A stretch of 33,900 nt of DNA from JBBSEX01 sp038239345. Its GTDB lineage: Bacteria > Acidobacteriota > Terriglobia > Bryobacterales > Bryobacteraceae. Within the stretch, counting starts at the first letter, position 1. Each line of letters begins with the position of its first letter. Made by a program: the position numbers and the translations under genes. A model generated the notes under the pieces. The model was given only the letters and a program-made list of their open reading frames with translations, was not told the DNA's origin and made no database searches. Shown here piece after piece: positions 5,818 to 15,005 of this stretch. The stretch lies in NCBI GenBank assembly GCA_038239345.1, contig JBBSEX010000031.1:1-33900 (forward strand). The letters run 5' to 3'.

Positions 5818-8358
5818 ATGAGCAAACAAAACGCTCCCAACGCCGCAACCTGGTCTCATCCGGCCGCTGGAATCGAAGGCTTCGGTTCCCTTGCCGAACT
5901 CGCCCTCGACATGCGCTGGTCCTGGAACCATGCAACAGACGAAGTGTGGAGGGAACTGGACCCAAAACTCTGGGATATTACCGACAATCCCTGGGTCGTT
6001 CTTCAAACGGCATCCCGAGACAAGATCCAGCAGGTGCTGGCTAACCCTGCTTTCCGCAAGAACGTCGATGATTTGGTGGAGGCAACTCGACGCGCTTCGG
6101 AAGCTCCCGCGTGGTTTCAAAAGACCCATCCGAAAACCTCCCTTACATGTGTCGCCTACTTCAGCCTGGAGTTCATGTTGAGCGAAGCTCTGCCGATCTA
6201 CTCCGGCGGCCTTGGGAATGTAGCGGGTGATCAGCTTAAGGCTGCGAGCGATCTGGGCGTTCCAGTGGTGGGTGTCGGCTTGCTCTACCAGCAAGGGTAC
6301 TTCCGCCAGGTGATCGACAAGGAGGGCGCACAGCAGGCTCTTTACCCTTACAACGACCCGGGACAATTGCCCATCACGCCATTGCGTCAAGCAAACGGCG
6401 AATGGCTGCGGCTCGAGATCGCTTTGCCTGGATATTCGGTGTGGCTACGCGCGTGGCAAATCCAAGTTGGTCGCGTAAAGCTATACCTTCTTGACAGCAA
6501 TGATGCCGCAAACTTTCCGGTACACCGGGGAATTACGAGTGAACTGTACGGAGGTGGCCCGGAACTGCGCCTGCAGCAGGAGATGCTGCTCGGAATCGGC
6601 GGGTGGCGTCTGCTTCAGGCCATTGGCCTAAGGCCGGAGGTCTGTCATCTAAACGAAGGACATGCCGCCTTTGCCGTCCTGGAGCGTGCCCGCGATTTCA
6701 TGGAAGAAACCGGCCAACCCTTCCATGTCGCGCTGGCCGCTACCCGCCCCGGTAATCTGTTCACTACACACACGGCGGTAGCGGCGGGCTTCGATCTTTT
6801 CGATCCGGAACTCATCGGGCAATACCTTCGCGGCTATGCCGGGAAGCTCGGGATTTCGCTCGAAGATTTGCTTGCTCTCGGCCGTCAGAATCGGGAAGAC
6901 TCTTCGGAAAAGTTCAACATGGCTTATCTGGCGATTCGCGGCTGCGGAGCAGTCAGTGGCGTAAGCCGGTTGCACGGGAAGGTAAGCAGGCGCATCTTTC
7001 AACCTCTTTTTCCGCACTGGCCGGAAGAGGAAGTTCCGGTCGGATATGTAACCAATGGAGTTCACATGCCCACCTGGGACTCGGCCGCAGCCGACAGTCT
7101 GTGGACCGAGGCTTGCGGCAAAGATCGCTGGCTCGGCCCTGTGGATCATCTGAAACAGGATATCCGCCGCGTATCGGACACAAGACTCTGGCAATTTCGG
7201 ACTGCCGCCAGTAACTCTCTTGTGGAATATGCCCGCAAACGATTATCACGGCAACTGGCCGCTTCCGGCGCGTCTGCCGAAGCGGTTGAAGAGGCCAGAC
7301 ATCTATTCCATCCCAACACACTGACGCTGGGCTTCGCACGGCGCTTTGCGACCTACAAAAGACCGGATCTACTGCTGCACGATCCGGAGCGGTTGCTTCG
7401 CATTTTGACCAATCCGCAACATCCCGTGCAACTCATAATCGCCGGGAAAGCGCATCCGGCGGACCAGGCAGGTCAGGACCTGATCCAGAAGTGGGTGCGC
7501 TTCATCCGACAACCGGAAGTGCGCCCCCACGCGATTTTTCTCAGCGACTACGACATGCTTCTGACGGAGCACCTGGTGCAGGGAGTGGATGTGTGGCTGA
7601 ACACGCCGAGACGTCCGTGGGAAGCTTGCGGGACTAGCGGAATGAAGGTGCTCGTCAACGGCGGCATCAATCTGTCGGAGTTGGATGGCTGGTGGGCCGA
7701 AGCATACACGCCTGAAGTCGGATGGGCCTTGGGAGATGGCAAAGAACATGGGTCCGACCCGGCCTGGGACGCCGCCGAAGCAGAAGCGCTATATGGCCTG
7801 CTGGAACGCGAGGTGATCCCGCAATTCTATGACCACGGCGAGAATGGCATTCCAGTCTCCTGGGTAGCGCGAATGCGCGAAAGTATGGCGAGCCTGACCC
7901 CGCGCTTTTCAGCGAATCGCGCCGTCTGCGAATACGTTGAGAAACACTACATCCCTTCGGCATCCGCTTACCGGCAGCGCGCTGCCGATAAAGGCGCTGG
8001 AGGCAAGCAGGTCATTGACTGGCAGCAGGCGCTGGCCGAGCAGTGGCACACGCTGCGCTTCGGCGAAGTCAAAGTAGAAAGCGACGGAGAGCATCTTTCT
8101 TTTGAGGTTCAGGTCCGCAACGGTAAACTCGACCCCAATGCTACAGAAGTCCAGCTTTATGCAGATGGGATCGACGGAAGCACTCCGATGGGGCGGGAAA
8201 TGAAACGGCGGGGTGGCGATAACATGGCCGAATGTATTTATTCCTGTCAGGTGCCCATCGGGCGCGCCGCCGGTGACTACACGGTTCGCGTAATACCGCG
8301 CTTGTCGGGTGCGGCTGTTCCGCTCGAAGCCGAGCAAATCCTCTGGCAGCGCCCGTGA
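5818..8358 (+). CDS. glgP: Alpha-glucan (glycogen/maltodextrin) phosphorylase
   Basis: This 846-residue PLP-dependent enzyme releases glucose-1-phosphate from glycogen or maltodextrins by phosphorolysis in the cytoplasm. It starts with a DUF3417-type domain (ELALDMRWSWNHATDEVW), then the GT35 catalytic core. The PLP-binding motif EACGTSGMK is at about residues 602-610, with Lys610 as the Schiff-base lysine. The open frame extends upstream to 5734, but ATG 5818 is preferred: it gives the usual N-terminus and does not overlap the stress gene, although its ribosome-binding site is weak. The product would feed phosphoglucomutase, whose remnant lies at 4787-4861 on the other strand. Confidence 0.92.
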   Translation: MSKQNAPNAATWSHPAAGIEGFGSLAELALDMRWSWNHATDEVWRELDPKLWDITDNPWVVLQTASRDKIQQVLANPAFRKNVDDLVEATRRASEAPAWFQKTHPKTSLTCVAYFSLEFMLSEALPIYSGGLGNVAGDQLKAASDLGVPVVGVGLLYQQGYFRQVIDKEGAQQALYPYNDPGQLPITPLRQANGEWLRLEIALPGYSVWLRAWQIQVGRVKLYLLDSNDAANFPVHRGITSELYGGGPELRLQQEMLLGIGGWRLLQAIGLRPEVCHLNEGHAAFAVLERARDFMEETGQPFHVALAATRPGNLFTTHTAVAAGFDLFDPELIGQYLRGYAGKLGISLEDLLALGRQNREDSSEKFNMAYLAIRGCGAVSGVSRLHGKVSRRIFQPLFPHWPEEEVPVGYVTNGVHMPTWDSAAADSLWTEACGKDRWLGPVDHLKQDIRRVSDTRLWQFRTAASNSLVEYARKRLSRQLAASGASAEAVEEARHLFHPNTLTLGFARRFATYKRPDLLLHDPERLLRILTNPQHPVQLIIAGKAHPADQAGQDLIQKWVRFIRQPEVRPHAIFLSDYDMLLTEHLVQGVDVWLNTPRRPWEACGTSGMKVLVNGGINLSELDGWWAEAYTPEVGWALGDGKEHGSDPAWDAAEAEALYGLLEREVIPQFYDHGENGIPVSWVARMRESMASLTPRFSANRAVCEYVEKHYIPSASAYRQRAADKGAGGKQVIDWQQALAEQWHTLRFGEVKVESDGEHLSFEVQVRNGKLDPNATEVQLYADGIDGSTPMGREMKRRGGDNMAECIYSCQVPIGRAAGDYTVRVIPRLSGAAVPLEAEQILWQRP

Positions 8359-8518
8359 GGCAGAAGCCCGGCTTTCCACCTTTTCCGGAGGAATACCGCG
8401 CTTCGGGCTTGCAATGAGGCTGGCCAGCAATGGTGGCAGGCGCTCCCTCTCGGCCCGACCGGATATGGGAACTCGCCCTATCAAGCACTATCGTCGTTTG
8501 GCGGTAATGACCTACTGC

Positions 8519-8770
8519 TCAGTCCTGACGCACTCGACTGTAAATCTCATTTCGGATCGCAAGCGATTCCGCGAGATCCTCCTCGGGCGATGAGGAAGGT
8601 ACGGCGAATAGCGTTTCCCGGCTGAATGCGGACAATGCGTGGGAAAGTTCCTGCTCTTGTTCTTCCGAAAACGTAGACTGCGTGGCTACATCCCCTTGCC
8701 GCCCAATTCTGTAATTGTTGCCGGACTGCCCGGATCGAGAAAAGTATAATACGCGGCTGAGGCCCATCAT
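8519..8770 (-). CDS. Hypothetical small protein downstream of the GAF gene
   Basis: The 83 codons start with an ATG that overlaps the TGA of the restored GAF frame (8767-8770), a coupling arrangement common for real genes. The C-terminal half is acidic and helical (SPEEDLAESLAIRNEIYSRV). No family is recognised. Surrounding genes on this strand are frameshifted, so it may be part of a degraded gene. Confidence 0.3.
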   Translation of the reverse strand: MMGLSRVLYFSRSGQSGNNYRIGRQGDVATQSTFSEEQEQELSHALSAFSRETLFAVPSSSPEEDLAESLAIRNEIYSRVRQD

Positions 8771-9373
8771 GCCCCCGGCCCTTGGCCAAAAATGCCTACA
8801 GACCGATGTAGGTCAAGCCATTTGAATCGCCAACGATGCAATTGAGCGGCGGCCAAACCATTCTCCAAATCCTGTTCAGTAAACTCTGCGCCCAAATCTT
8901 TGTTGTGGACCTCCAAAAAAGGCGATCACTTCCTTCCGGCCGTCTACAATCGGAATGCACATGCCGGATGTCACGCTCAGCCGCTCACGCACTTCCGGCA
9001 AGATCACGGAGTCATTCAATGCGTCGTTCGTAAGATAGGGATTTCCGTTTGCGAGGGCCCAATGAGGCCAGCCGGTTCCAGAAGCGTAATCCTGGTATAA
9101 ATTCACAACGGTAAGCACTCCGGGCGATGCCTGCAGAAAATGGTCGCAGGCCATTCGATTTGCTGTTCGCAAACCCGCGCAGCCGCTCTCGGCGTTTGTG
9201 AGTTCCAGCATCTGCCCTACCAGCGCATCCAGCAAGCTGTTAGGGTCGAAAATCGAATTCAGCCTGTCGCTGAGGCGAAGCAGCGACTTGAGCGAACGTT
9301 CAACCCCATTCGCAACGGCCTCAGGTGAATCTGTGTTCTCCGAGTTCAATGACTCTCTCTCGCCCCAATCCAC
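8767..9373 (-). pseudogene. GAF-domain protein, frameshifted near the C-terminus
   Basis: From ATG 9373 the protein reads through a GAF sensor domain (LLRLSDRLNSIFDPNSLLDA, then VRERLSVTSGMCIPI) up to KEVIAFF. There the frame breaks at a T6-G2 run (around 8916-8924) and ends 17 codons later. In the next frame the expected EVHNKDLGAEFTEQD and the rest of a GAF C-terminus follow, ending at 8767. The gene begins 28 nt inside the end of the response regulator gene, so the two formed a coupled signalling pair. GAF domains bind small ligands or sense redox state; no kinase or cyclase domain is attached. Confidence 0.7.
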
Positions 9374-10067
9374 TCGGAATCGGTCCGAAGCCGATATCCG
9401 ACGCCAGGTTCAGTCACGGCATAGCGGAGAAATTTTGGGTCGCAAACCAGCTTCCTGCGCAGATTGCTCACGGTCGCGCGCAACAGGTGCACGGCGTCCT
9501 GATATTGGGTGGTGCCCCGGAGTTCGTGGATCAACTGACGATGCGTCCTGACCAGCCCCGCATGGCGAACAAGCACTTTCAAAAGGTCATACTCGGTGGC
9601 CGTTAATTTCACCTCGTCGTCTGCAACGTAGACCTCCCGCCGGTTGAAATCGACTTTGAGGGCACCGGCCGTGAAGACCTCGATCGTTGCGCTGCCAAAA
9701 GCTCTCCGCAAGGCCGCCCGCAGACGAGCCAATAGTTTTCCCATTGTGAAAGGCTTGGTAAGGTAATCGTCGGCGCCTGCATCGAGGCATGCTATCTTTT
9801 CGGATTCCTCATGGCGAACAGACATGACGACAACAGGGGTGGTTGTGCATTCGCGCAGGCTTCCCAAGACTTCCTTGCCGTCCATGTCGGGCAGGAACAA
9901 GTCGAGCAGGATTAGCCCGGGCCTGGCCAACTGAACTTTTCGCAGAGCCTCCGCTCCAGTGAAAACCGGGTAAAGGGTGTATCCGGCCGACTCCAGCGTA
10001 ACGCTGAGAATATCCTGCGTGGATTTTTCATCATCAACGGGCAGGATACGTGGCCTTCCTTTTCCAT
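9346..10067 (-). pseudogene. OmpR/KdpE-type response regulator with a frameshift at its start
   Basis: A receiver domain (PRILPVDDEKST with the acidic pair, phospho-acceptor Asp in LLDLFLPDMDG, Lys in LTKPF) is followed by a winged-helix output domain (LTATEYDLLKVLVRHAG, then VSNLRRKL and GVGYRL). The in-frame sequence upstream of PRILPVDDE has no ATG or GTG. The likely original start is ATG 10067 (preceded by AAAGGA), one frame off, so a base was lost between about 10051 and 10066. An internal start at 9930 would delete the first third of the receiver. It was probably a two-component transcription factor co-expressed with the GAF protein; no cognate kinase is in the window. Confidence 0.72.
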
Positions 10068-10606
10068 TTCGTGATGTCCTTTGGAGGATTTGGCGTGGTC
10101 TTTTACGTCGGCGTTAGACTGAACCCCGCGATTATATTTTGGTCGAGTTCTTGAGCGGAAACCGAATTCCGCAGGCTCTCCAGGCTACCCATCTTTGTTC
10201 ACCTCCCGATTGCGCGGCTGCCCGAGCTCGCGACAGCGCAAAACTGAATTGTCGAGGTGCCTACACGCCGGCAGAAACTTCGGATACTACGAACTATTTC
10301 CGAGCTTCTATTGATCGATGTCCTACCAGTTGCCGAGCCGCAACTGAGATGAAGTTTTGTTCAGAACGGTCTCGCCGCCGATGAGCCGGGGCAGGATTTC
10401 GGCAGCGAGCGAGTTAAGGAACCCATTTGTCCAATCCGTTAGCCCGGACGGTGCGTCATGGCTCACCGTTGGACTTAACTCCGGTCCTGAACAACTCCGA
10501 CTCGTAGAGAAATCGCCAGGAACCGGCAACGATTTTGACGCTCTCCCCCAAGACGTCTCCTTTTCGAAGACAATATAGCGTGGACTGCTGAGGCGAGAAA
10601 ATCGAG
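10068..10606. other. Intergenic region, no supported gene
   Basis: This 539-nt gap separates the leftward response regulator from the rightward OmpA-type gene, so it should hold two divergent promoters. Short open frames exist on both strands around 10320-10580, but none has a convincing ribosome-binding site or a family signature. No strong hairpin or clear -35/-10 pair was found by eye. Confidence 0.4.
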
Positions 10607-13429
10607 ATGCCAGATACGGATATCACGCGGCGCGAACATGAGAAGAAGTTTGATCGGCTTACTACGATCAACCATCTATTTCATCTACAGCCCTTCAAAG
10701 GTTTCGTCATGGAGTTGGAAGACGTTCATTTCCATTTCGATAGCGCGGTGATTCTGCCCGACTTTGGAACTTTCGACGCGCCGCTTGAGGGCGATCCAGC
10801 GGCCCCCGATCCGGCTACGCAACGCGTGATCAGCCTGGCTGTAGTGCGCGCTTGTTATTTGCAGGGCGCCAAGGGCCAGAAGATGCTGATTGCCGGTCAC
10901 GCGGATACTTCCGGCTCGCCCGATTACAATTTCCCGCTGTCGTTGCAGAGGGCGAATAGCTTTTTTCACCTTCTGATGGGAAACCGCGCCGAGTGGGTGA
11001 AGATCTCCGTCGCCAAGCACAAAGTGGAGGATTACCAGCAGATCCTGAAATGGATTGCCAACGTCTGGGACTTCAATTGCGATCCAGGCAATGTGGACAA
11101 CAACCATGGAGCCCTGACCACCGCCGCCGTCAAGGACTTTCAAACCGAATACAACGAAGAGTTCGATGCTTCGATCAGCGTGGATGGGCAAGTGGGCCCG
11201 GAAACCTGGGGTGCCTTTTTCGACGTTTACATAGCCGTGCTGGCAAATATCATGGACGTCGAGGTTGCGGATCTGCAGAAATTTCGCGACGCGCTGCAGT
11301 GGGTAGACGATTCGAAACGCACTGTTGGCTGCGGCGAAGAATTTCCTATCGAGCAACCACGCAAGCAGAATTATAAGAGTAAGGTAAACCGGCGCGTGGA
11401 GATTCTGTTTTACGACCCGGGGCAGGAACCGAAAATCGATTGTCATCCCGGGCCCACGAAATGTACGCCGGTTATATGCGAGATCTACAACCCAAAAATG
11501 TACAAGTATGTTCACCTGCCGGTGGATCCCGTAACTTCCCTGATCGCCTTCCGCATCAAGATGGAATTGGGCGATATCGATAGCCTTTTTACGGACATCG
11601 GCACCAGCGACGACACGGACACCGGCATCCGGGAGCGCATGCAGGCGATCGGTTTTCTTTATGCGCCGTTGAACGATCCGGCGATCGCCACCAGGGCCAA
11701 GGACGCCTGGGATCATTTCAAAGTGGTCACGACAGCGGGATCGGCTCAGTTGCAGACCATGGTCAAGAACACAATCGTCGACCAGAATGTACTGCCGGCA
11801 GTGGGTGGTTTCGGAATGCTCCGAATGCCCGGCAGTTACTGCGTGACCAACGCGCAATTTGCGGCCCAGTTTTTCGGAAATCCCGGCGCGACGGGTGCCC
11901 AATCGGGCCGTTTCCAGGAAGAGACCGCGGTCTGGACGGCGAACGACAAGCTGGGTCTGGTGCCGATTGTTACGAAAGTGGAATCGCGGCCGAGAACGAA
12001 ATGGAAGCCGGCGAAAGCGGGCGTGAAAGTTCATTTGCAATTGATTCCGCCGGATGCCCCACCAGCCGGATCGCCTGTGGCCGCCCCTGGCCTGCGCGCT
12101 GTGCCGACAGTGAGTGTGAATGTAAATGGCACGCCGCCTCCGCCGACGGTCACCTTTACGATGACCGGATCGCCGGCAAAGTTTGTCACCGATACCAAGG
12201 CTCAGAATGCGCCCGTGGCGAACGACCCGCAGGTGGATAATGTGCATTCGGCCAAGGGCGGCAAGCGGGGAAATGCCGTTGCGGGCACAAATCATTTAAC
12301 AAATGTTTTAGAAATCACAACCGCCCGGCCGGGCTTTCACGGGAAATTTTCCTTCAATGCTTCCGCCGCCAGTACGCACGCCAATGCCGTGATGGCCGAT
12401 ACAAATAACGACGGTAAAGCGGGGTTCATCCTGATGCCGGCATGGACCGGGGGCGATCGCTACAAGCTGCGGGCGTTCCTGGATCCGGTTCGCGGCAAAC
12501 CCTTCAACGGGACCGAGGGCGATGCCGTGAAGGCGGAGAGCGGAACGATGGTCGTCTGGCGCATTCTTCGATTCAGTAACTACATGCGCTGGGATTATCC
12601 GGCTGGAGTTCCCGCCGCTGAGGTCAACTCCTGCGGGGGCCCACTCGATAATTTCGATTTCGCCGGGGTAATCGCGACAGAGTACAAGAACTCGTGGTTC
12701 GACACGGTCATAGAGCCGAACGCGGCTAGCTTTCAGTTGATTACCCAGGCTCAATGGCAATTGGCGCAAAGCCGGGGTCGCGCCGCAATCGCTGGAAAGC
12801 CGCTCACCTCGCAAAAGTACGACCTCAACACGTTATTCCCGTTGGGAAACAATCCGAGTTCCGGTCTCATCCGCTTTCTAACCGCCGCACAGTACGACGC
12901 GGCTGTCAAAGGCCCGCCACCACCGGGCGGTTGGCTCTCGGCGGCGGGTGATCCTAATTATTTTAATAACATGGTGGCTCTGCAGAATGAGATGATCGGC
13001 GAGTATGTAGAGTTTTTCAGTAAAAACGCGGTTGGCGGCCTAACCGTCTTACAAGCGCCCTGCTTCTGTACGCTGTCCCTGGGCGTAATTCCAACGGCTT
13101 TTCTTCCGGCGTTGCGGGCAAGCGGATTGGGTACTTCACGGCGTGGCTGTATCGTCTGTTTCGGACATAATATCTACGCCGGCGGCATGCCTTATGACGC
13201 GAACCACAACACGATGCATGAAACGGGCCACGTTATGTATGGGGTGCATCAGTACACGGCTGGGGTGCAGGTAAACGTCAACACGGGAACAATTTTCGAC
13301 GAACACGATTACCACGATCTGTGCATTATGGGGTATATGCGCTGCTCAGGCGGTTATTGCGGGCGCTGTACTTTGAACCACGCTGGTTGGAATACGCATG
13401 CTATCGCCGGGAATAATCCCGGCCCGTAA
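10607..13429 (+). CDS. OmpA-like protein with inserted peptidoglycan-binding domain and metzincin-like C-terminus
   Basis: This is a 940-residue modular protein. An OmpA-like domain starts at about residue 40 (VHFHFDSAVI, GHADTSGSPDYNFPLSLQRA) and ends at about 272 (NRRVEILFYDP). A peptidoglycan-binding-like module (about 138-210: DFNCDPGNVDNNHG, DGQVGPETWGAFFDVY) is inserted within it. The middle (about 460-650) is Pro/Thr-rich and probably beta-sheet. The end carries HETGHVMYGVH (871-881), an HExxHxxxxxH zinc signature, followed by CIMGYM (about 906-911), like a metzincin Met-turn, in a cysteine-rich tail. No signal peptide is evident. OmpA plus peptidoglycan-binding proteins of this kind are known beside contractile secretion genes in other bacteria, but none are seen here. 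A cell-wall-directed protease or effector is plausible; function is not established. Confidence 0.72.
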   Translation: MPDTDITRREHEKKFDRLTTINHLFHLQPFKGFVMELEDVHFHFDSAVILPDFGTFDAPLEGDPAAPDPATQRVISLAVVRACYLQGAKGQKMLIAGHADTSGSPDYNFPLSLQRANSFFHLLMGNRAEWVKISVAKHKVEDYQQILKWIANVWDFNCDPGNVDNNHGALTTAAVKDFQTEYNEEFDASISVDGQVGPETWGAFFDVYIAVLANIMDVEVADLQKFRDALQWVDDSKRTVGCGEEFPIEQPRKQNYKSKVNRRVEILFYDPGQEPKIDCHPGPTKCTPVICEIYNPKMYKYVHLPVDPVTSLIAFRIKMELGDIDSLFTDIGTSDDTDTGIRERMQAIGFLYAPLNDPAIATRAKDAWDHFKVVTTAGSAQLQTMVKNTIVDQNVLPAVGGFGMLRMPGSYCVTNAQFAAQFFGNPGATGAQSGRFQEETAVWTANDKLGLVPIVTKVESRPRTKWKPAKAGVKVHLQLIPPDAPPAGSPVAAPGLRAVPTVSVNVNGTPPPPTVTFTMTGSPAKFVTDTKAQNAPVANDPQVDNVHSAKGGKRGNAVAGTNHLTNVLEITTARPGFHGKFSFNASAASTHANAVMADTNNDGKAGFILMPAWTGGDRYKLRAFLDPVRGKPFNGTEGDAVKAESGTMVVWRILRFSNYMRWDYPAGVPAAEVNSCGGPLDNFDFAGVIATEYKNSWFDTVIEPNAASFQLITQAQWQLAQSRGRAAIAGKPLTSQKYDLNTLFPLGNNPSSGLIRFLTAAQYDAAVKGPPPPGGWLSAAGDPNYFNNMVALQNEMIGEYVEFFSKNAVGGLTVLQAPCFCTLSLGVIPTAFLPALRASGLGTSRRGCIVCFGHNIYAGGMPYDANHNTMHETGHVMYGVHQYTAGVQVNVNTGTIFDEHDYHDLCIMGYMRCSGGYCGRCTLNHAGWNTHAIAGNNPGP

Positions 13430-13453
13430 AAGCAGATAGGCGGAGGAGCACGG

Positions 13454-14998
13454 ATGGGGCATCGTCGATTAGGAATTTTGTTGTCCGGCGGAGCGGCCAT
13501 TCTCGCCGTGGGGATGTGGAGTGTTAGTCGATTAGTAAGTCAGCCGATTGGGAGGTCGTCCATGAACATCCAGGTTTCGCTCTCGATAGGACGCACCAGT
13601 CTGATTGCCGGCGAATTGACTTCGGTGACGATCAAGGTCACCAATATCTCCAACGAGACGATCGTTCTTCCGGACCTCACGACCAGTTCCAAGTGGCCGA
13701 AATTGCGCTTGCGCGACATGCAGACCGGTAAAGATGTCGTGTATGGTCCGAACGAGAGACCGGATCCACATGCCGACGATTTCGTCCCGCAGTTGCCGCC
13801 CACCACGGTTCCACTGGCCCCTGGACACGATATGCAGCGGACGGAGGATCTGTATGCGTGGGTCGGCCCGCTGCATTCAGGACGGTATGAACTGGCCGGA
13901 TTGATGACGTATGCCGAGTCTTCCGGTAAGTCGCCCGTGGTTGTTTTGCGAATCGATCCAGCGCTGGTAGAGAGCTCTTACACGGTGGGACCGGACAGCG
14001 GCCACGGCAATTTCCGAAATACGTTCTGGGTTTCAAAGAACGGGAATACCAACGTGGCGCTCCTCACGGTTTACGCCTTCAACGACCATGGCCACGCCAA
14101 CGTCTCCGTTTCGAAACGCATCGCCGAGATGGAGAAGCCGCTGCGGCTAATTCCCTCCATCACGCCGAATGGCCTACCGTACCCCAGCCAGTGGATTGTC
14201 GCGCTGGATGGCCAGAATCTATACACTTTGTTCCTCAAACAGGCGCAGGTTACGTCGCCGCTTCGGTCTACTCATCTTGCATTGTCGGGTCCGGCGGCTG
14301 TGGTGGGTCCAGTGTTGCTCGACCTCGAGGGCAACGATGGTTCGCGTCCCGGTCGGGGACTGGTGCCCCTCTGGGAGAACGGCAAGATCGGCGTGTGGAC
14401 CATTCAGGCCGACGGTACCGTGCAGGCAGGTCCCCAATTTCCGGTGGAGCAGGGTGAACTCCGATGGGGGGCGAATGTATGGCTTTCCAAGGGCGAACGG
14501 CGCATTCTGGTAGCGATAAGCCGCGGGGGGCATATGGTGGTGGAGATGCTTCGCTGGACGGGTGGTAACAATGCCGCGCTCACGAAGATCGGGGAGTTCG
14601 CCGGCGAAGCGGTGGGTGGCGGGATGACATTGTCGAACGACGACCAGTTGCATGGTGGCATCGTGTTACGGAACGGAAGCGACTATACACTGCAGACATG
14701 GGCGGTGGACCCCAGTGGCGCCGTTACGCTTCGGCCGGCAAACAAGCTGCAATTCGCGCTTCCCGTGAAGATCGCCAAGGCCGACGTGATTCTTAGCGCG
14801 AATGGAGCGCCGTTTGTCCTTATGGAGGGCAACGATCGCCAGCAATTCTGGAGTGTTGGAAAAGGAATCGTGAACGGCATCGCGCCGGAGATCGCCAAGG
14901 CCGGAGTGCCAATCGATGGCTTCTGGCTATCGGAGAACTCGCCGTTTTTAGTAATGGCCGGACCGGACACGGGGATTACGTATAAGCTGTTGCGTTAG
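13454..14998 (+). CDS. Hypothetical membrane-anchored protein, partner of the OmpA/protease gene
   Basis: The 514-residue product starts with a hydrophobic signal anchor (about residues 8-24), so most of it is outside the cytoplasm. Residues about 38-170 look like an Ig-like beta domain (VTIKVTNISNETIVLPD), and the remainder is repetitive beta-strand sequence that could form a propeller. A strong ribosome-binding site (GGAGGAGC) precedes the ATG, and only 24 nt separate it from the upstream gene, so they are probably co-transcribed. No family is recognised. It converges with the lipoprotein gene on the other strand, with a 7-nt gap. Confidence 0.6.
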   Translation: MGHRRLGILLSGGAAILAVGMWSVSRLVSQPIGRSSMNIQVSLSIGRTSLIAGELTSVTIKVTNISNETIVLPDLTTSSKWPKLRLRDMQTGKDVVYGPNERPDPHADDFVPQLPPTTVPLAPGHDMQRTEDLYAWVGPLHSGRYELAGLMTYAESSGKSPVVVLRIDPALVESSYTVGPDSGHGNFRNTFWVSKNGNTNVALLTVYAFNDHGHANVSVSKRIAEMEKPLRLIPSITPNGLPYPSQWIVALDGQNLYTLFLKQAQVTSPLRSTHLALSGPAAVVGPVLLDLEGNDGSRPGRGLVPLWENGKIGVWTIQADGTVQAGPQFPVEQGELRWGANVWLSKGERRILVAISRGGHMVVEMLRWTGGNNAALTKIGEFAGEAVGGGMTLSNDDQLHGGIVLRNGSDYTLQTWAVDPSGAVTLRPANKLQFALPVKIAKADVILSANGAPFVLMEGNDRQQFWSVGKGIVNGIAPEIAKAGVPIDGFWLSENSPFLVMAGPDTGITYKLLR

Positions 14999-15005
14999 AG
15001 GAAGA

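Noticed and set aside
5728..6390. 220-codon minus-strand frame opposite the glucan phosphorylase start
   Set aside because: Composition is not protein-like and it opposes a well-supported enzyme gene.
10323..10578. Short overlapping open frames on both strands before the OmpA-type gene
   Set aside because: One plus-strand frame has an SPDGASWLTVG segment reminiscent of propeller proteins, but it has no start signal and is too short to support a gene or a named pseudogene.
10685..12295. 536-codon open frame on the minus strand opposite the OmpA-type gene
   Set aside because: It lacks domain signatures and a ribosome-binding site, and lies fully opposite a gene with clear OmpA, peptidoglycan-binding and zinc motifs; it is a shadow of biased codon use.
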